From: Bacillota bacterium
Lineage (GTDB): Bacteria; Bacillota; SHA-98; Ch115
Direction: 5' to 3'
DNA length: 64,000 nt
Assembly (NCBI GenBank): GCA_013178415.1
Contig: JABLXA010000009.1
Span: forward strand, 1 to 64,000
Program-made: the position numbers and the translations under genes
Notes under the pieces: model-generated
Seen by the model: the letters and a program-made list of their open reading frames with translations, nothing else
The model's database searches: none
What the model was told of the DNA's origin: nothing
Shown here: positions 9,381 through 19,468 of the stretch, one piece after another
Numbering within the stretch: position 1 is the first letter of the stretch
Layout: each line of letters starts with the position of its first letter

Positions 9381-10738
9381 TTGATAGCCGAGGACGCGTC
9401 AGATTTTGCGATACGACCTGTTACATACTCACTTGACGCTCGTATGACCTCCACAGGCAGGAAATCGCGAATCTCTTCGCCCCCACGTGGCACATAAACC
9501 CTCACATAGGTATCGGTGAGACCCTGTAATAATTGTCCCGGGCCTTCTTCCTCTATTAATATGCCATATTGCTTGCCTATCATGCTTTTATGAAACTTCA
9601 GGGAGAGTTCCCGGCCCAATTCCCGCGCTCGCTCGCTGCGTCTTTCAGCGACGGCGGCGTCCACCTGTCCTTGGAAAGTCGCTGCCCTGGTCCCCGGCCT
9701 TTTCGAGTACCTGAATACATGAAGGCGGCTGAATTCCATTTGCCTGACAAACTGGAGACTTCTTTCGAACCTCTCCTCGGTCTCCTGAGGGAAACCTACC
9801 ATGAGATCCGTGGTAATTGCGCATTCTGGTATATTCGCGCGTATTCGTTCTACAAGCGAAGCATAATCCTCGGGCGAATAAGGTCGCCCCATGAGTTTCA
9901 GGATTTCAGCATCACCACTTTGAAGAGGTATGTGAAGGTGGCGCGCAGCCTTAGGAGAGGAAGCCAGAACCTCTATAAGAGTCTGGTCAAGATCCATTGG
10001 CTCGATAGAACTGAGCCTGAGCCGCCATTCTCCCGGGAGCGCCAGTAATCTCTCGACAATGGCGGCAAGATCGATTTTTTTTCCGTCCCCGGAGTTTTCA
10101 TCGGCAGTACCAAGGTCCACCCCATAGAGCCCAAGATGAATTCCGACTAGCACTATCTCCTTGTAACCAACCCCTAGCAGCCTTTCAACCTCCGCAATCA
10201 CATCGCCCGGTCTCCGACTCCTGAGAGGGCCTCTCGCGAAGGGTACCCGGCAATATGCGCAGAACTGATTGCAGCCCTCCTGGATCTTCACATATACCCT
10301 GGTGCGCCTAGCCACCATATCGATAGGAGTCTCTTCAAATGCCCTTTGATCCCCCACAGGCTCCACTGCCACCAGCGGGCCGCCCTCCTCGCGGACCTTT
10401 TCAACAAGATCTGGTATCATAGATCTACCGCGAGTGCCCACAATCACATCGACACCCGGGATCTCCGAAATCTCCTCCGGCGCGACCTGAGCATAACAGC
10501 CGGTAACCACTACTACGGCATCGGGGTTACGCTTTCGCGCCCGCCGCACCAATTGCCGCGATTTATGATCGCTGGTGACGGTAACGGTGCATGTATTTAT
10601 ACAATATACGTCCGCCCTTGAGTCAAAATCTACTATTTTATACCCACGCTTTCGAAACGCGGCCATCAGTGCCTCGGTATCATATTGATTCACCTTACAT
10701 CCGAGAGTGGCAAAAGCGCAGGTTCTTGTTTCCTCCAT
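9377..10738 (-). CDS. mtaB: tRNA N6-threonylcarbamoyladenosine methylthiotransferase MtaB
   Basis: This is a 453-residue radical SAM methylthiotransferase that converts t6A37 to ms2t6A37 in tRNAs reading ANN codons. An N-terminal UPF0004 domain carries cysteines in LGCKVNQYDTEA, NTCTVT and TGCYAQ. The radical SAM motif CNQFCAYC lies near residue 155-162, and a C-terminal TRAM domain starts at about 385. Lengths and motifs fit MtaB (YqeV) rather than MiaB or RimO, as does its place after rsmE. Confidence 0.95.
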   Translation of the reverse strand: MEETRTCAFATLGCKVNQYDTEALMAAFRKRGYKIVDFDSRADVYCINTCTVTVTSDHKSRQLVRRARKRNPDAVVVVTGCYAQVAPEEISEIPGVDVIVGTRGRSMIPDLVEKVREEGGPLVAVEPVGDQRAFEETPIDMVARRTRVYVKIQEGCNQFCAYCRVPFARGPLRSRRPGDVIAEVERLLGVGYKEIVLVGIHLGLYGVDLGTADENSGDGKKIDLAAIVERLLALPGEWRLRLSSIEPMDLDQTLIEVLASSPKAARHLHIPLQSGDAEILKLMGRPYSPEDYASLVERIRANIPECAITTDLMVGFPQETEERFERSLQFVRQMEFSRLHVFRYSKRPGTRAATFQGQVDAAVAERRSERARELGRELSLKFHKSMIGKQYGILIEEEGPGQLLQGLTDTYVRVYVPRGGEEIRDFLPVEVIRASSEYVTGRIAKSDASSAIN

Positions 10739-10747
10739 TCGCGAAGA

Positions 10748-11533
10748 TCACCCACCAAGTTGGCCGAATTCATAAAGAACAGCTGCAATCACGGAGATGG
10801 CCGCTGTTTCGGTTCTCAGGATCCTCGGGCCCAGGCTTACGGAGATCCCTCCCGCATCCCTTATCATCAGCACCTCATCTCTTGTAAGTCCGCCTTCAGG
10901 GCCGATAAAACATACAACTGTACCAGGCACTTCAGGGGTCGTATGATCCCCTGTACACTCAAGCAATCTGAGCCCTTGTCTCAATCCCGCATTTTCCTCA
11001 AGCTCCCAGGGTACTATCCATATACAATCCGCGGCGGCGGGCGGTATATGTTTCCCGCGAATAGCCTCACTCAAATTGCATATATCATGTACAGCAGGAA
11101 TCGTGGCTCTGCCTGATTGTTTGGAGGCCTCAACAGCTATTCTGCTGAGACGGGCGACCTTTTTGGATGCGGCCTCCACATCCGGCCTTGCCACGGTTCT
11201 CTCTGTAATTACCGGATGAAAATGGGACACGCCCAACTCCGTTCCAGCCCGGACAATGATGTCCATCTTATCACTCTTTGGAAGGCCCTGAACAAGTATT
11301 ACATTGACACTGGGATCGCTTGTCCTTCTGCTGGCCGAAATGATGGCACAATAGACTTCATCCTGTGAAATCCGGGCAATCCGGGAAACATACTGGTTAC
11401 CATATCCATCGAGAATCAAGATCTCGTCGCCAGGACCAAGTCTCAACACATCTCTTAGATGCCTGACATCACCGCCAGTGATGACAGCGGTATCGCCAGA
11501 TATGGAATCCCTCGGGACGAAAAAACGCCTCAC
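10748..11533 (-). CDS. rsmE: 16S rRNA m3U1498 methyltransferase RsmE
   Basis: This 261-residue SPOUT-family enzyme methylates U1498 in the decoding region of 16S rRNA. The N-terminal PUA-like domain starts [10 protein letters not shown]. The SAM-binding knot includes [13 protein letters not shown] (about 205-217) and [13 protein letters not shown] (about 231-243), both classical. The GTG start overlaps the dnaJ stop by 4 nt (GTGA). prmA, which usually sits between dnaJ and rsmE, is missing here. Confidence 0.95.
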   Translation of the reverse strand: MRRFFVPRDSISGDTAVITGGDVRHLRDVLRLGPGDEILILDGYGNQYVSRIARISQDEVYCAIISASRRTSDPSVNVILVQGLPKSDKMDIIVRAGTELGVSHFHPVITERTVARPDVEAASKKVARLSRIAVEASKQSGRATIPAVHDICNLSEAIRGKHIPPAAADCIWIVPWELEENAGLRQGLRLLECTGDHTTPEVPGTVVCFIGPEGGLTRDEVLMIRDAGGISVSLGPRILRTETAAISVIAAVLYEFGQLGG

Positions 11534-12687
11534 TGTGCTCTTCGCTCCCAGGCGTCCCTCATTTTATGAAAGAAGCCCTTGCTCTGGGCATCCTTCCCAT
11601 GAAGCGCAGCCAGTTCACGTAAAAGCTCCTTCTCCCTCGGGCTCAACTTCGTTGGTGTAACTACCATCACCTTTACAAATTGATCTCCCCGTCCAAATCC
11701 ACGTAAACTTGGGATGCCCTTCCCTTTCAACCGGAACGAAGATCCAGATTGGGTGCCCTCAGGAATCTTGAGCTTGGCAGTTCCATCCAGGGTCGGAACT
11801 TCGATCTCATCACCCAGGCAGGCCTGCCAATAATGGATTGGAACTTCACATATCACATCATTGCCTGACCTTTGGAAGATCTCGTGAGGAGCCACAGTAA
11901 TATATACATACAGATCTCCGCGCGGCCCGCCCCTGATTCCGGCGTCTCCTGCTCCTGCAATCCTCACCTTGATGCCGGAATCAACGCCGGCTGGAACCTT
12001 CACCTTGATCTTATGGCGTTTCTGAATCCTTCCGCGTCCCTTGCAGACGCCACAAGGGCTTGTGATGATCTTTCCTTCCCCACCACAACGAGGACAGGTG
12101 CGGAGGCTTGTGAAACTGCCAAATGGGATAGACCTGGTCTCGCCTACCTGGCCCCGACCATTACATATCGGGCAAGTCGATGGCTCTGTTCCCGGTGCGG
12201 CCCCGGTGCCGCCGCAATTGCCACACCCATCGAGCCGATCCACCTCTATCGTCTTCTCCACACCGATTGCAGCTTCTTCCAGTGTTATCTCAAGGTCATA
12301 TTGCAGGTCATTTCCGGGCTGGGGCCCCCGCCTTGCCGATGCGCCCCCGCGGATATCCCCGCCGAAGAACATATCAAAGATGCTGCCGACCCCAAACGGA
12401 TCAAAATCCCTGAAATCCCGGAATTCACCTTGGCCAAAATCAAAGCCTCCGCCCGCGCCAGCCTGATTGAAAGCATGACCAAATTGATCATACTTGGCCC
12501 GCTTCTCAGGATCACTTAGGACTTCGTAGGCTTCATTGATCTCTTTGAACTTCTCTTCAGCCTCTTTATTATTCGGGTTCAGATCAGGGTGATACTGTCT
12601 TGCAAGCTTGCGATAAGCCTTTTTTATCTCATCCTGGCTTGCATTCCTATCCACCCCGAGCACTTCGTAGTAATCCCTGCTGGCCAA
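11530..12687 (-). CDS. dnaJ: chaperone protein DnaJ (Hsp40)
   Basis: This type I DnaJ stimulates DnaK ATPase. The order is J-domain with HPD (YHPDLNP, about residues 34-40), Gly/Phe-rich region (about 75-125), four CxxCxGxG zinc repeats ([32 protein letters not shown]) and a C-terminal substrate domain. I placed the start at TTG 12687, giving [12 protein letters not shown], the usual N-terminus. A GTG three codons upstream is the alternative. It lies last in the hrcA-chaperonin-grpE-dnaK-dnaJ operon. Confidence 0.96.
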   Translation of the reverse strand: MASRDYYEVLGVDRNASQDEIKKAYRKLARQYHPDLNPNNKEAEEKFKEINEAYEVLSDPEKRAKYDQFGHAFNQAGAGGGFDFGQGEFRDFRDFDPFGVGSIFDMFFGGDIRGGASARRGPQPGNDLQYDLEITLEEAAIGVEKTIEVDRLDGCGNCGGTGAAPGTEPSTCPICNGRGQVGETRSIPFGSFTSLRTCPRCGGEGKIITSPCGVCKGRGRIQKRHKIKVKVPAGVDSGIKVRIAGAGDAGIRGGPRGDLYVYITVAPHEIFQRSGNDVICEVPIHYWQACLGDEIEVPTLDGTAKLKIPEGTQSGSSFRLKGKGIPSLRGFGRGDQFVKVMVVTPTKLSPREKELLRELAALHGKDAQSKGFFHKMRDAWERRAQ

Positions 12688-12711
12688 AGAGTCCACCGCC
12701 TATCTTCAATA

Positions 12712-12734
12712 GGGCCCGCACAATTCGCGGGCCC
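12712..12734 (-). other. GC-rich hairpin between dnaK and dnaJ
   Basis: A perfect 8-bp inverted repeat GGGCCCGC/GCGGGCCC with a 7-nt loop lies between dnaK and dnaJ. No T-tract follows on the minus strand, so it is more likely an mRNA stability or processing element than a full terminator. Confidence 0.55.
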
Positions 12735-12759
12735 CTTCAAAATTCCGATGCTCTATCAT

Positions 12760-14622
12760 TTACGACCGCTTATCATCATTGACTTCGCGGTAATCTCCAT
12801 CCACCACATCATCACGAGAGCCGCTTGCAGAGCGTTTCTCCTGATCCTGCGCCCCGTGGCCTCCGGTCCCGGCGCCGGGCCCGCCTGCCGCCTGCCCATA
12901 TATGGCTGAGGTAGCCTCGTGTAGAGCCTTGGTGAGTTCCTCCATTCTCTGGCGAATCCTGGCGGCATTCTTCTCTTGTAGAGCCGTCTTTAAATCGGCT
13001 TCAGCTTTCTGTATCCTGTCACGCCGATCCTGAGGAATCTTATCGCCCAGATCCTTGAGTGTCTTATCAACGCTATAGATCAGGCTATCTGCCGAATTTA
13101 TGAGCTCCGCCTCCTCACGGCGCTTCTTGTCCTCCTCTGCATGCATTTCCGCTTCTTTGACCATACGCTCGATGTCCTCTTTAGATACCCCCGACGGAGA
13201 GCTTATTGTTATCTTTTGCTCTTTCCCGGTTCCGAGGTCCTTGGCCGATACATTGACAATGCCATTGGCGTCGATATCGAACGCCACCTCGATTTGAGGG
13301 ACTCCCCTGGGAGCGGGCGGTATCCCGGTCAACTGGAACCTGCCGAGCGTGACATTATCTGCGGCCATCGGGCGCTCACCCTGGAGGACATGAATCTCCA
13401 CAGATGTCTGGTTATCGGCAGCAGTAGAAAAGATCTGTTTCTTGGTAACAGGGATCGTTGTATTCCGGTCGATGATCTTCGTGAATACTCCGCCCAGGGT
13501 CTCGATCCCAAGGGATAGGGGAGTTACGTCTAGCAGCAAGAGATCCCGCACCTCGCCTGTCAGGACACCTGCCTGGATTGCAGCGCCAATGGCCACGCAT
13601 TCATCAGGATTGACCCCCTTGTGCGGCTCCTTGCCCATAAGTCGCTTTATGGCCTCCTGGACTGCAGGAATACGAGTCGAGCCTCCCACAAGTATGACTT
13701 TGTCAATATCCTTGGGCTCGAGGCCTGCATCGGCCAGGGCCTGCTTTGTCGGACCCATGGTCTTCTCCACTAGATCACGAGTAAGCTCCTCGAATTTCGC
13801 TCGCGTAAGGGTCTCATCTAGATGCAGTGGCTGACCCGAGGAGTCCACAGAGATAAATGGCAAGTTAATCGTAGTGGTAAACAGCGTAGACAATTCTATT
13901 TTTGCCTTTTCAGCCGCTTCCGTGAGCCTTTGCATGGCGACCCTGTCTCGCTTCAAATCAACCCCTGTACGCTTGTAGAATTCCTGACACAGGTATTCCG
14001 TTATCTTCCTGTCGAAATCGTCTCCTCCCAAAAGATTATTCCCGTTTGTAGCCTTAACATGAAAAACTCCATCGCCAATCTCCAGAATGGAAACATCGAA
14101 GGTGCCTCCGCCAAGATCGAAAACCAGGATGGTGTGGTCGCCAGATTTATCAAGCCCATAGGCAAGAGATGCCGCGGTAGGCTCATTGATTATTCTCAAG
14201 ACCTCCAACCCTGCGATCCTGCCGGCATCTTTGGTGGCCTGCCTCTGGCTATCTGTGAAGTAGGCAGGGCATGTAATCACAGCCTTTTCGATTTTTTCTC
14301 CTAGAAAAGCCTCGGCGTCTTCCTTGAGCTTCCTGAGGATCATCGCCGAGATCTCCTGGGGGGTGTACTCCTTGTCATCGATTTTGACACGGTAATCTGT
14401 TCCCATCCTTCTCTTTATGGAGATCACCGTACGCTCTGGATTGGTAATAGCCTGCCTCTTGGCAAGCTGCCCCACCATTCTTTCACCCGTCTTTGTAAAA
14501 GCCACTACCGACGGGGTGAGTCGGCTACCCTCAGCATTAGGTATGACGCGGGGTTCCCCGCCTTCCATCACGGCAATAACAGAGTTTGTGGTACCAAGGT
14601 CAATGCCAACCACTTTCCCCAT
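12760..14622 (-). CDS. dnaK: chaperone protein DnaK (Hsp70)
   Basis: This 620-residue Hsp70 starts [14 protein letters not shown]. It has the ATPase domain with phosphate loops ([12 protein letters not shown], about 170-181), the [15 protein letters not shown] linker region and a substrate-binding domain with a helical lid. The C-terminus is Gly-rich and then charged rather than ending in EEVD, as normal for bacteria. It is transcribed from the CIRCE-controlled promoter upstream of hrcA. Confidence 0.98.
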   Translation of the reverse strand: MGKVVGIDLGTTNSVIAVMEGGEPRVIPNAEGSRLTPSVVAFTKTGERMVGQLAKRQAITNPERTVISIKRRMGTDYRVKIDDKEYTPQEISAMILRKLKEDAEAFLGEKIEKAVITCPAYFTDSQRQATKDAGRIAGLEVLRIINEPTAASLAYGLDKSGDHTILVFDLGGGTFDVSILEIGDGVFHVKATNGNNLLGGDDFDRKITEYLCQEFYKRTGVDLKRDRVAMQRLTEAAEKAKIELSTLFTTTINLPFISVDSSGQPLHLDETLTRAKFEELTRDLVEKTMGPTKQALADAGLEPKDIDKVILVGGSTRIPAVQEAIKRLMGKEPHKGVNPDECVAIGAAIQAGVLTGEVRDLLLLDVTPLSLGIETLGGVFTKIIDRNTTIPVTKKQIFSTAADNQTSVEIHVLQGERPMAADNVTLGRFQLTGIPPAPRGVPQIEVAFDIDANGIVNVSAKDLGTGKEQKITISSPSGVSKEDIERMVKEAEMHAEEDKKRREEAELINSADSLIYSVDKTLKDLGDKIPQDRRDRIQKAEADLKTALQEKNAARIRQRMEELTKALHEATSAIYGQAAGGPGAGTGGHGAQDQEKRSASGSRDDVVDGDYREVNDDKRS

Positions 14623-14687
14623 AATTGTGATTCCTCCTCAAAACCTGCCTCATATAAAAGAATCGCATTGCGTGGACAATTCCAGTA

Positions 14688-15365
14688 TTACTGAGGTCTA
14701 TCCTGACTCTCACTGGGTGCGTCGGCCTCATTCTCATTAGCCGCCTTTCCACCCGTATTTTCTTCAGACTTCTTGGATACGATGACCAGGGACGGCCTCA
14801 GAACCCTATCACCGTACATGTACCCTTTGCGAACTTCCCGGACGACAGTTCCTTCCTCGACCTCATTATCGATAACCTGCTGCAATGCCTCATGAACCTT
14901 TGGATCATAGGGTTTCCCCAGGGCTTCGATCGGGGTCATGCCTTCCCTTTCGAGAAACTGGGCCACCTGTTTCTTTATGATCCCGATCCCTTGAAAAACC
15001 GGATCATCGCTTTTATCTTCCTTAACGAAGGCAAAGGCGGCATCGAGGTTGTCCAAAAGGGGCAAAAAGCTCCTCAAAACACTATCAGTAACGCCTCTCT
15101 CAAACTCTTTCCGTTCCTGCGCAATCCTCTTCTTATAGTTCTCAAAATCAGCTTGTGTGCGCTGCCAGCCGGCCAGATAATATTCCTTTTGTTTTGTTTC
15201 CTCTGCAAGCCGCGCCTCAAGGGAAGCAATCCGTGCCTCAATCGAATCAACCTTACTGGCAGGGACCTCTTTCGTCTCGCACTCGCCGGCCGCTTCCCCT
15301 CCTTCGCCACCATTCAACTCTTTATCCGGTTCACCCGATGACACGGTCCTTTCTTGATCCTCCAC
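14688..15365 (-). CDS. grpE: nucleotide exchange factor GrpE
   Basis: This 225-residue co-chaperone exchanges ADP on DnaK. An acidic disordered N-terminus (to about 45) precedes a long coiled coil (about 45-95), and the signature region includes FLPLLDNLDAAF. The beta-wing ends with GYMYGDRVLRPSLVIVS. It starts with GTG after GGAGGGTGGCCTT. It lies between the chaperonin gene (17 nt upstream) and dnaK. Confidence 0.97.
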   Translation of the reverse strand: MEDQERTVSSGEPDKELNGGEGGEAAGECETKEVPASKVDSIEARIASLEARLAEETKQKEYYLAGWQRTQADFENYKKRIAQERKEFERGVTDSVLRSFLPLLDNLDAAFAFVKEDKSDDPVFQGIGIIKKQVAQFLEREGMTPIEALGKPYDPKVHEALQQVIDNEVEEGTVVREVRKGYMYGDRVLRPSLVIVSKKSEENTGGKAANENEADAPSESQDRPQ

Positions 15366-15381
15366 AAGGCCACCCTCCCGG

Positions 15382-16926
15382 CTACTGAGATTGTTGTTCC
15401 TCTCTTTTCCTGATGATCTTGTCTATACGTAAAATGGCTTCGGCAACCTCGCCCGCTGCCTTGAGCGCATAGCATTTCACCAAGGTGGGGTCGAATATGC
15501 CGAGTTCGGCCATATCAACTATTTCCCCTGTATCACAATCAACCCCTATAGAATCTTTGCCAAGTCTTTCCTGGGAAGATACCGCCTGCTCCACCTTTTC
15601 TAGGGCATTAAAGCCGGCATTTGTCACTATTTGGGAGAGAGGGCGCTTTAAAGCATCAATCACGCAATCCAGACCATAGCCAACCATGCCGCACACAGTA
15701 TGCCTCAGTTTTTGAAGGGCCCGGGCCGCAGCAATCTCTATAGATCCTCCCCCTGGCACAATGCCATGTATTAGAGCAGCCTGCACAGAAGATGCAGCAT
15801 CTTGGGCAATACGTTCCCGTTCTCCGACTACCTCATCGGTCGCCGCGCCCACCAAAATGGTAGCCATAGGCTGGCCTGCTCCTCCAAGTATCTTGATATA
15901 GGAGAATCTTTCATCCTCTGATACGCTCTCGGCGTGCCCGAGATAGCTCCGGATCTCCTCCTTGGATCTTGAGAGAGACCTGCGCTTTATAGGCCGGGCA
16001 CCTGTATGCTCCGCAAGAGCTCGCATCTCCCGGGATGATACCCGTTCTATGGCCATGATCCCGGCATCGACCAGCGCCTCCTCTGCGACCTCCGAGATCC
16101 CCCGGCATGTCACGACCAATCCGATGTCCAGATCAATTATCTTCTGCAGGTTTTCTTTGAAACTTTCCTGTAGCTGTAGATATCTTCTGAATCCAGCTTC
16201 GGTGGAAAGGGCCTCGCTCTCAATTGGCTCCGGCTCCATGGCATCATCCAGGATCAGGATCCAGACATCCTTTTTGCTCCTGGGCATAGCCTTGTTCATG
16301 CGGCCCTTATCGATCACGACCCCCAGGAAGGCCTCGCTTGCGGCTCCCTCCTGGGCCATTATTATATCCCGAAGCCTGAAGGCCGGATCCCTCAGTTTTT
16401 CCTCTCCCACGAGACGCGCTGCCTGCAGCGCAAGGTCAGCCAGGTCCTGGCATCCTCTAGCCGATGTGAGTGCCACCTGTCGTAGCACATGGTCATCAAG
16501 CCCGCGGACTTGCCTGGAGCTCCTCTTTATCATCTCGATTGCAGAATCAACCCCCTGGCGTATTCCCTCGATGACGCGGGCTACCGGAACCCCTCTCGAG
16601 ATCTGTTCGACTCCGTTGGAGATCAGAGCTCCAGCCAAAATACTAGCAGTGGTGGTGCCGTCCCCGACCTCGTCCTGCTGGGCCTCAGCCACATTTATAA
16701 GCATTCGCGCGGCAGGATGATTGGCCTCCATCCGGCTCAGTATGGTACAGCCATCATTTGTGATCACAACGTCTCCGAACTTATCCACCAGCATCGTATC
16801 AAGCCCTTTGGGCCCGATGGTCCCTTCGACACTAGCTACTACAGCTCTTACAGCGGCAGAGTTCGTAATGAGTGCCGCCATGCGGTCATCGACTTGTGAT
16901 TCTTCTCTAGGTTCCTTTGAGGCCAT
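15382..16926 (-). CDS. group III (archaeal-like, thermosome/CCT-type) chaperonin
   Basis: This 514-residue chaperonin clearly belongs to the TCP-1/thermosome branch and not to GroEL. Visible family motifs are VEGTIGPKGLDTMLVD and the VTNDGCTIL-type nucleotide loop (VVITNDGCTILSRM), GDGTTTASILAGAL with catalytic Asp, and GIVPGGGSIEIAAARAL in the lower equatorial domain. Such group III chaperonins are known from a few Bacillota, where they also lie in the dnaK operon. No co-chaperonin gene is adjacent, as expected for a lid-containing type. The ATG follows GGAGGATGAGAC. Confidence 0.93.
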   Translation of the reverse strand: MASKEPREESQVDDRMAALITNSAAVRAVVASVEGTIGPKGLDTMLVDKFGDVVITNDGCTILSRMEANHPAARMLINVAEAQQDEVGDGTTTASILAGALISNGVEQISRGVPVARVIEGIRQGVDSAIEMIKRSSRQVRGLDDHVLRQVALTSARGCQDLADLALQAARLVGEEKLRDPAFRLRDIIMAQEGAASEAFLGVVIDKGRMNKAMPRSKKDVWILILDDAMEPEPIESEALSTEAGFRRYLQLQESFKENLQKIIDLDIGLVVTCRGISEVAEEALVDAGIMAIERVSSREMRALAEHTGARPIKRRSLSRSKEEIRSYLGHAESVSEDERFSYIKILGGAGQPMATILVGAATDEVVGERERIAQDAASSVQAALIHGIVPGGGSIEIAAARALQKLRHTVCGMVGYGLDCVIDALKRPLSQIVTNAGFNALEKVEQAVSSQERLGKDSIGVDCDTGEIVDMAELGIFDPTLVKCYALKAAGEVAEAILRIDKIIRKREEQQSQ

Positions 16927-17015
16927 GTCTCATCCTCCGCAGGTGGTTCTGATAATGCTAAAGAGCTAAGCGAAAACTTAACCCCTGCAGCTAGATCCAC
17001 GATTCGCAGACCAGT

Positions 17016-18086
17016 TCACCGGCGTGACTTTGCCAGCGCGCCACTCAGACTATCAGCTACGAATCCTACAAGGTTCACGATCCTGGAGTAATCCATTCTG
17101 GTTGGTCCGAGAATTCCAATGATGCCGGCCATATGGCCCCCTACTTCATAGGAAGCACTCACGATGGAGCATTCATGAAGCTCTTCTATAGCATTCTCAT
17201 GTCCGATCAGGATCTCAACCCCACCAGACGGGTTGATTCCCGTTAATATGTCGAACATGAGATCATCTTCCTCAAGGATGCTAAGCAATCCCTTTACCTT
17301 GGATATATCCTGAAATTCTGGCTGCGCCAGCATATTTACAGTGCCTTCCCGGAAGACTCGCTCTGTTCCCTTGTCATCAAGGGCCTTGAGCAAGAGCTCG
17401 ATGGCCTCCTGCGCCAGGTATTTATATCTTCTCAGTTCCCATTCGATCTCGTTAAGTAAAGTGGACCTCAAATCCTTTACAGCCTTACCATTGAGCCGTT
17501 CATTGAGATAATGAGTTATGCCGACGATCTCCTGGGGAGAGATGGTTCCAGACAGCTGAACTATCCGCGTATTCACAAATCCCGGCTCCGTTATCATGAT
17601 CACCAGGAGGCTATCTTCAGACATGGGAATGAGATCTATGCGCCTTATGACGCTCTCTCCGAATCTCGGCGAGATGACCACCACAGCCTGATTGGTGAGA
17701 CTCGCCAGAATCCTTGCAGTATGCTGGACAGTGGCCTCAATCTGCCCCTGTCTATGAGCGAGCTCCTGCAAGACTTTTCGTCTCTCGTCAGGTGAGAGCG
17801 GTTTTGCCTCCATTATGACGTCCACATAAAACCTGTAACCCGTGTCAGAAGGGATACGTCCACTGGAGGTGTGGACCTGGCAAAGATAGCCCTCTTCCTC
17901 CAGATCGGCCATCTCATTCCTTATGGTGGCTGGACTTATACCAAGATTGTACTTCCTGGCAATACTCCTCGAGCCCACAGGATCGGCTGTTGATATATAA
18001 TCGTCGACAACCGCCTGAAGTATGAGCTTTTTCCTCTCATTCATTTGACGAACAGGCTTTGCTCGACCCAAATCACTGCGTCCCAA
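17016..18086 (-). CDS. hrcA: heat-inducible transcription repressor HrcA
   Basis: This 356-residue repressor has an N-terminal winged helix (residues about 15-85, with GSRSIARKYNLGISPATIRNEMADLEE) and a C-terminal GAF-like/IDD region ending in GPTRMDYSRIVNLV. It binds CIRCE and its folding depends on chaperonin activity in known systems. Here the linked chaperonin is group III rather than GroEL. The start TTG follows GGGGTGAGAG, and the CIRCE lies 17 nt upstream of the gene. Confidence 0.97.
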   Translation of the reverse strand: MGRSDLGRAKPVRQMNERKKLILQAVVDDYISTADPVGSRSIARKYNLGISPATIRNEMADLEEEGYLCQVHTSSGRIPSDTGYRFYVDVIMEAKPLSPDERRKVLQELAHRQGQIEATVQHTARILASLTNQAVVVISPRFGESVIRRIDLIPMSEDSLLVIMITEPGFVNTRIVQLSGTISPQEIVGITHYLNERLNGKAVKDLRSTLLNEIEWELRRYKYLAQEAIELLLKALDDKGTERVFREGTVNMLAQPEFQDISKVKGLLSILEEDDLMFDILTGINPSGGVEILIGHENAIEELHECSIVSASYEVGGHMAGIIGILGPTRMDYSRIVNLVGFVADSLSGALAKSRR

Positions 18087-18102
18087 TTTCTCTCACCCCA
18101 CG

Positions 18103-18129
18103 TTAGCACTCTCACATGCGGAGTGCTAA
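18103..18129. promoter_or_regulatory. CIRCE operator (HrcA binding site)
   Basis: TTAGCACTC and GAGTGCTAA form a perfect 9-bp inverted repeat separated by exactly 9 nt, the textbook CIRCE. It lies between the hrcA promoter and the hrcA start, so HrcA autoregulates hrcA, the chaperonin gene, grpE, dnaK and dnaJ. Confidence 0.98.
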
Positions 18130-18141
18130 CACTCCTATTAC

Positions 18142-18170
18142 AACATAGCACCCTCCCTATATATTGTCAA
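18142..18170 (-). promoter_or_regulatory. sigma-A promoter of the hrcA heat-shock operon
   Basis: On the minus strand TTGACA (18165-18170) and TATGTT (18142-18147) are separated by 17 nt. The CIRCE starts 12 nt downstream of the -10 box, covering the transcription start. The TGA in the -35 box is the hemW stop codon. Confidence 0.88.
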
Positions 18171-19468
18171 GGGAGGACAAACTCGCGCATGGCTTCATTG
18201 GAGAGCATCAAACCCCGTCGTGTGAGAGATAGTACCTTTCCGTCCCACCTCGCCAGTCCAGATTCGACACATCTGGATACAGCACCCCCAAAGACATTCA
18301 TGATCCCTGTGCCGAATCGCTCATTGAAGGCGCTATCATCAACCCCATCTAGCATCCTGAGCCCCAGGATCATCACATCTGACATTTCTTCTTGCCGTGA
18401 GATGTGCCTGCATTCCGTGACAGCCTCACCCTTTTGAAGAATGAGTCTATGATACTCCTCGAGGTTATACGCATTATTAAACCTTTTTTGATCCATATAT
18501 GAATGGGCTCCTGCTCCAATGCCCAGATACGGATCGACTCGCCAGTATATCAGATTATGCTGGCACCTTCGCCCCGGTTGCGCGAAATTCGATAGCTCAT
18601 AATGCTCGAATCCCGCGGATTCGAGCAAATCCTTTGCCGTATAGTACATATCTACCTCGAGATCCTCGTCCGCCAGCTTTGCCTCACCAGCCTTTACTCT
18701 ATGATATAACCCGGTGCCTTCCTCGAGCATTAGCCCATATATAGAGATATGCTCCACATCAAGATCTATTGCCCTCTTCAAGGTTTCTTTCCAATCAGCC
18801 ATGGTCTGTCCCGGAAGAGCGTACATCAGGTCTATGCTGATGTTGGCGAATTCTTCTCTCCTGGCGAGCCGGATCCCCTCATATATCTGGGAAGCATCAT
18901 GAATCCTACCGATCCCGACAAGCAACCGGTCTTGAAATGCCTGGACGCCGAAGCTCAGTCTGTTGACCCCGAGCGCCCTCATCTCCCTTAATTTTACCTT
19001 ATCAACTGTACCAGGGTTGGCCTCGACGGTAAACTCTATTTCCCCATTTCCATGATCTTTCCCATCACCGCCAGCGTGTTCCAGGAAAGCGAGTCTTATC
19101 TTCTCAAGCACCTGACACAATTCCGATACACTGAGACATGTAGGAGTGCCACCGCCTACATATACCGTCCCCACGCGGCGTCCGGTTCGATTCAATTCTG
19201 CAGTCTGGTAATCTATTTCCCGACCCAAGGCGTCGAGATATTTGTCAGGATTTTCTCTTTCAAGAGGATAGGAATTGAAATCACAATAATCACATTTCTT
19301 TATGCAAAACGGGATATGAACATAGAGACCAACCTTTAGTCTACTTTGAGGACGGCCATAAAAGCCTCCTGTGGCACCTCCACCGTTCCCAATCGCTTCA
19401 TTCGCTTTTTCCCTTCCTTTTGTTTTTCCAGCAGCTTCCTCTTTCGTGTCACATCTCCCCCATAGCAT
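18167..19468 (-). CDS. hemW: heme chaperone HemW (radical SAM, HemN-like)
   Basis: This protein has the radical SAM motif [10 protein letters not shown] with GLYVHIPFC before it, then [11 protein letters not shown] and the VEANPGTVD stretch, and a C-terminal HemN domain. Relatives of this length are HemW heme-trafficking proteins and not coproporphyrinogen dehydrogenases. The first 45 residues are unusual. The only in-frame ATG/GTG/TTG lies at 19468, which makes hemW overlap the lepA 3' end by 133 nt. The true start may be non-standard near 19340. Confidence 0.9.
   Translation of the reverse strand: MLWGRCDTKEEAAGKTKGREKANEAIGNGGGATGGFYGRPQSRLKVGLYVHIPFCIKKCDYCDFNSYPLERENPDKYLDALGREIDYQTAELNRTGRRVGTVYVGGGTPTCLSVSELCQVLEKIRLAFLEHAGGDGKDHGNGEIEFTVEANPGTVDKVKLREMRALGVNRLSFGVQAFQDRLLVGIGRIHDASQIYEGIRLARREEFANISIDLMYALPGQTMADWKETLKRAIDLDVEHISIYGLMLEEGTGLYHRVKAGEAKLADEDLEVDMYYTAKDLLESAGFEHYELSNFAQPGRRCQHNLIYWRVDPYLGIGAGAHSYMDQKRFNNAYNLEEYHRLILQKGEAVTECRHISRQEEMSDVMILGLRMLDGVDDSAFNERFGTGIMNVFGGAVSRCVESGLARWDGKVLSLTRRGLMLSNEAMREFVLP

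Noticed and set aside
11520-11540. prmA expected between dnaJ and rsmE
   Set aside because: The two genes overlap by 4 nt, so there is no room; it may be elsewhere in the genome.
15962-16720. 252-codon plus-strand frame opposite the chaperonin
   Set aside because: Ser/Arg-rich shadow of the chaperonin gene without start signals.
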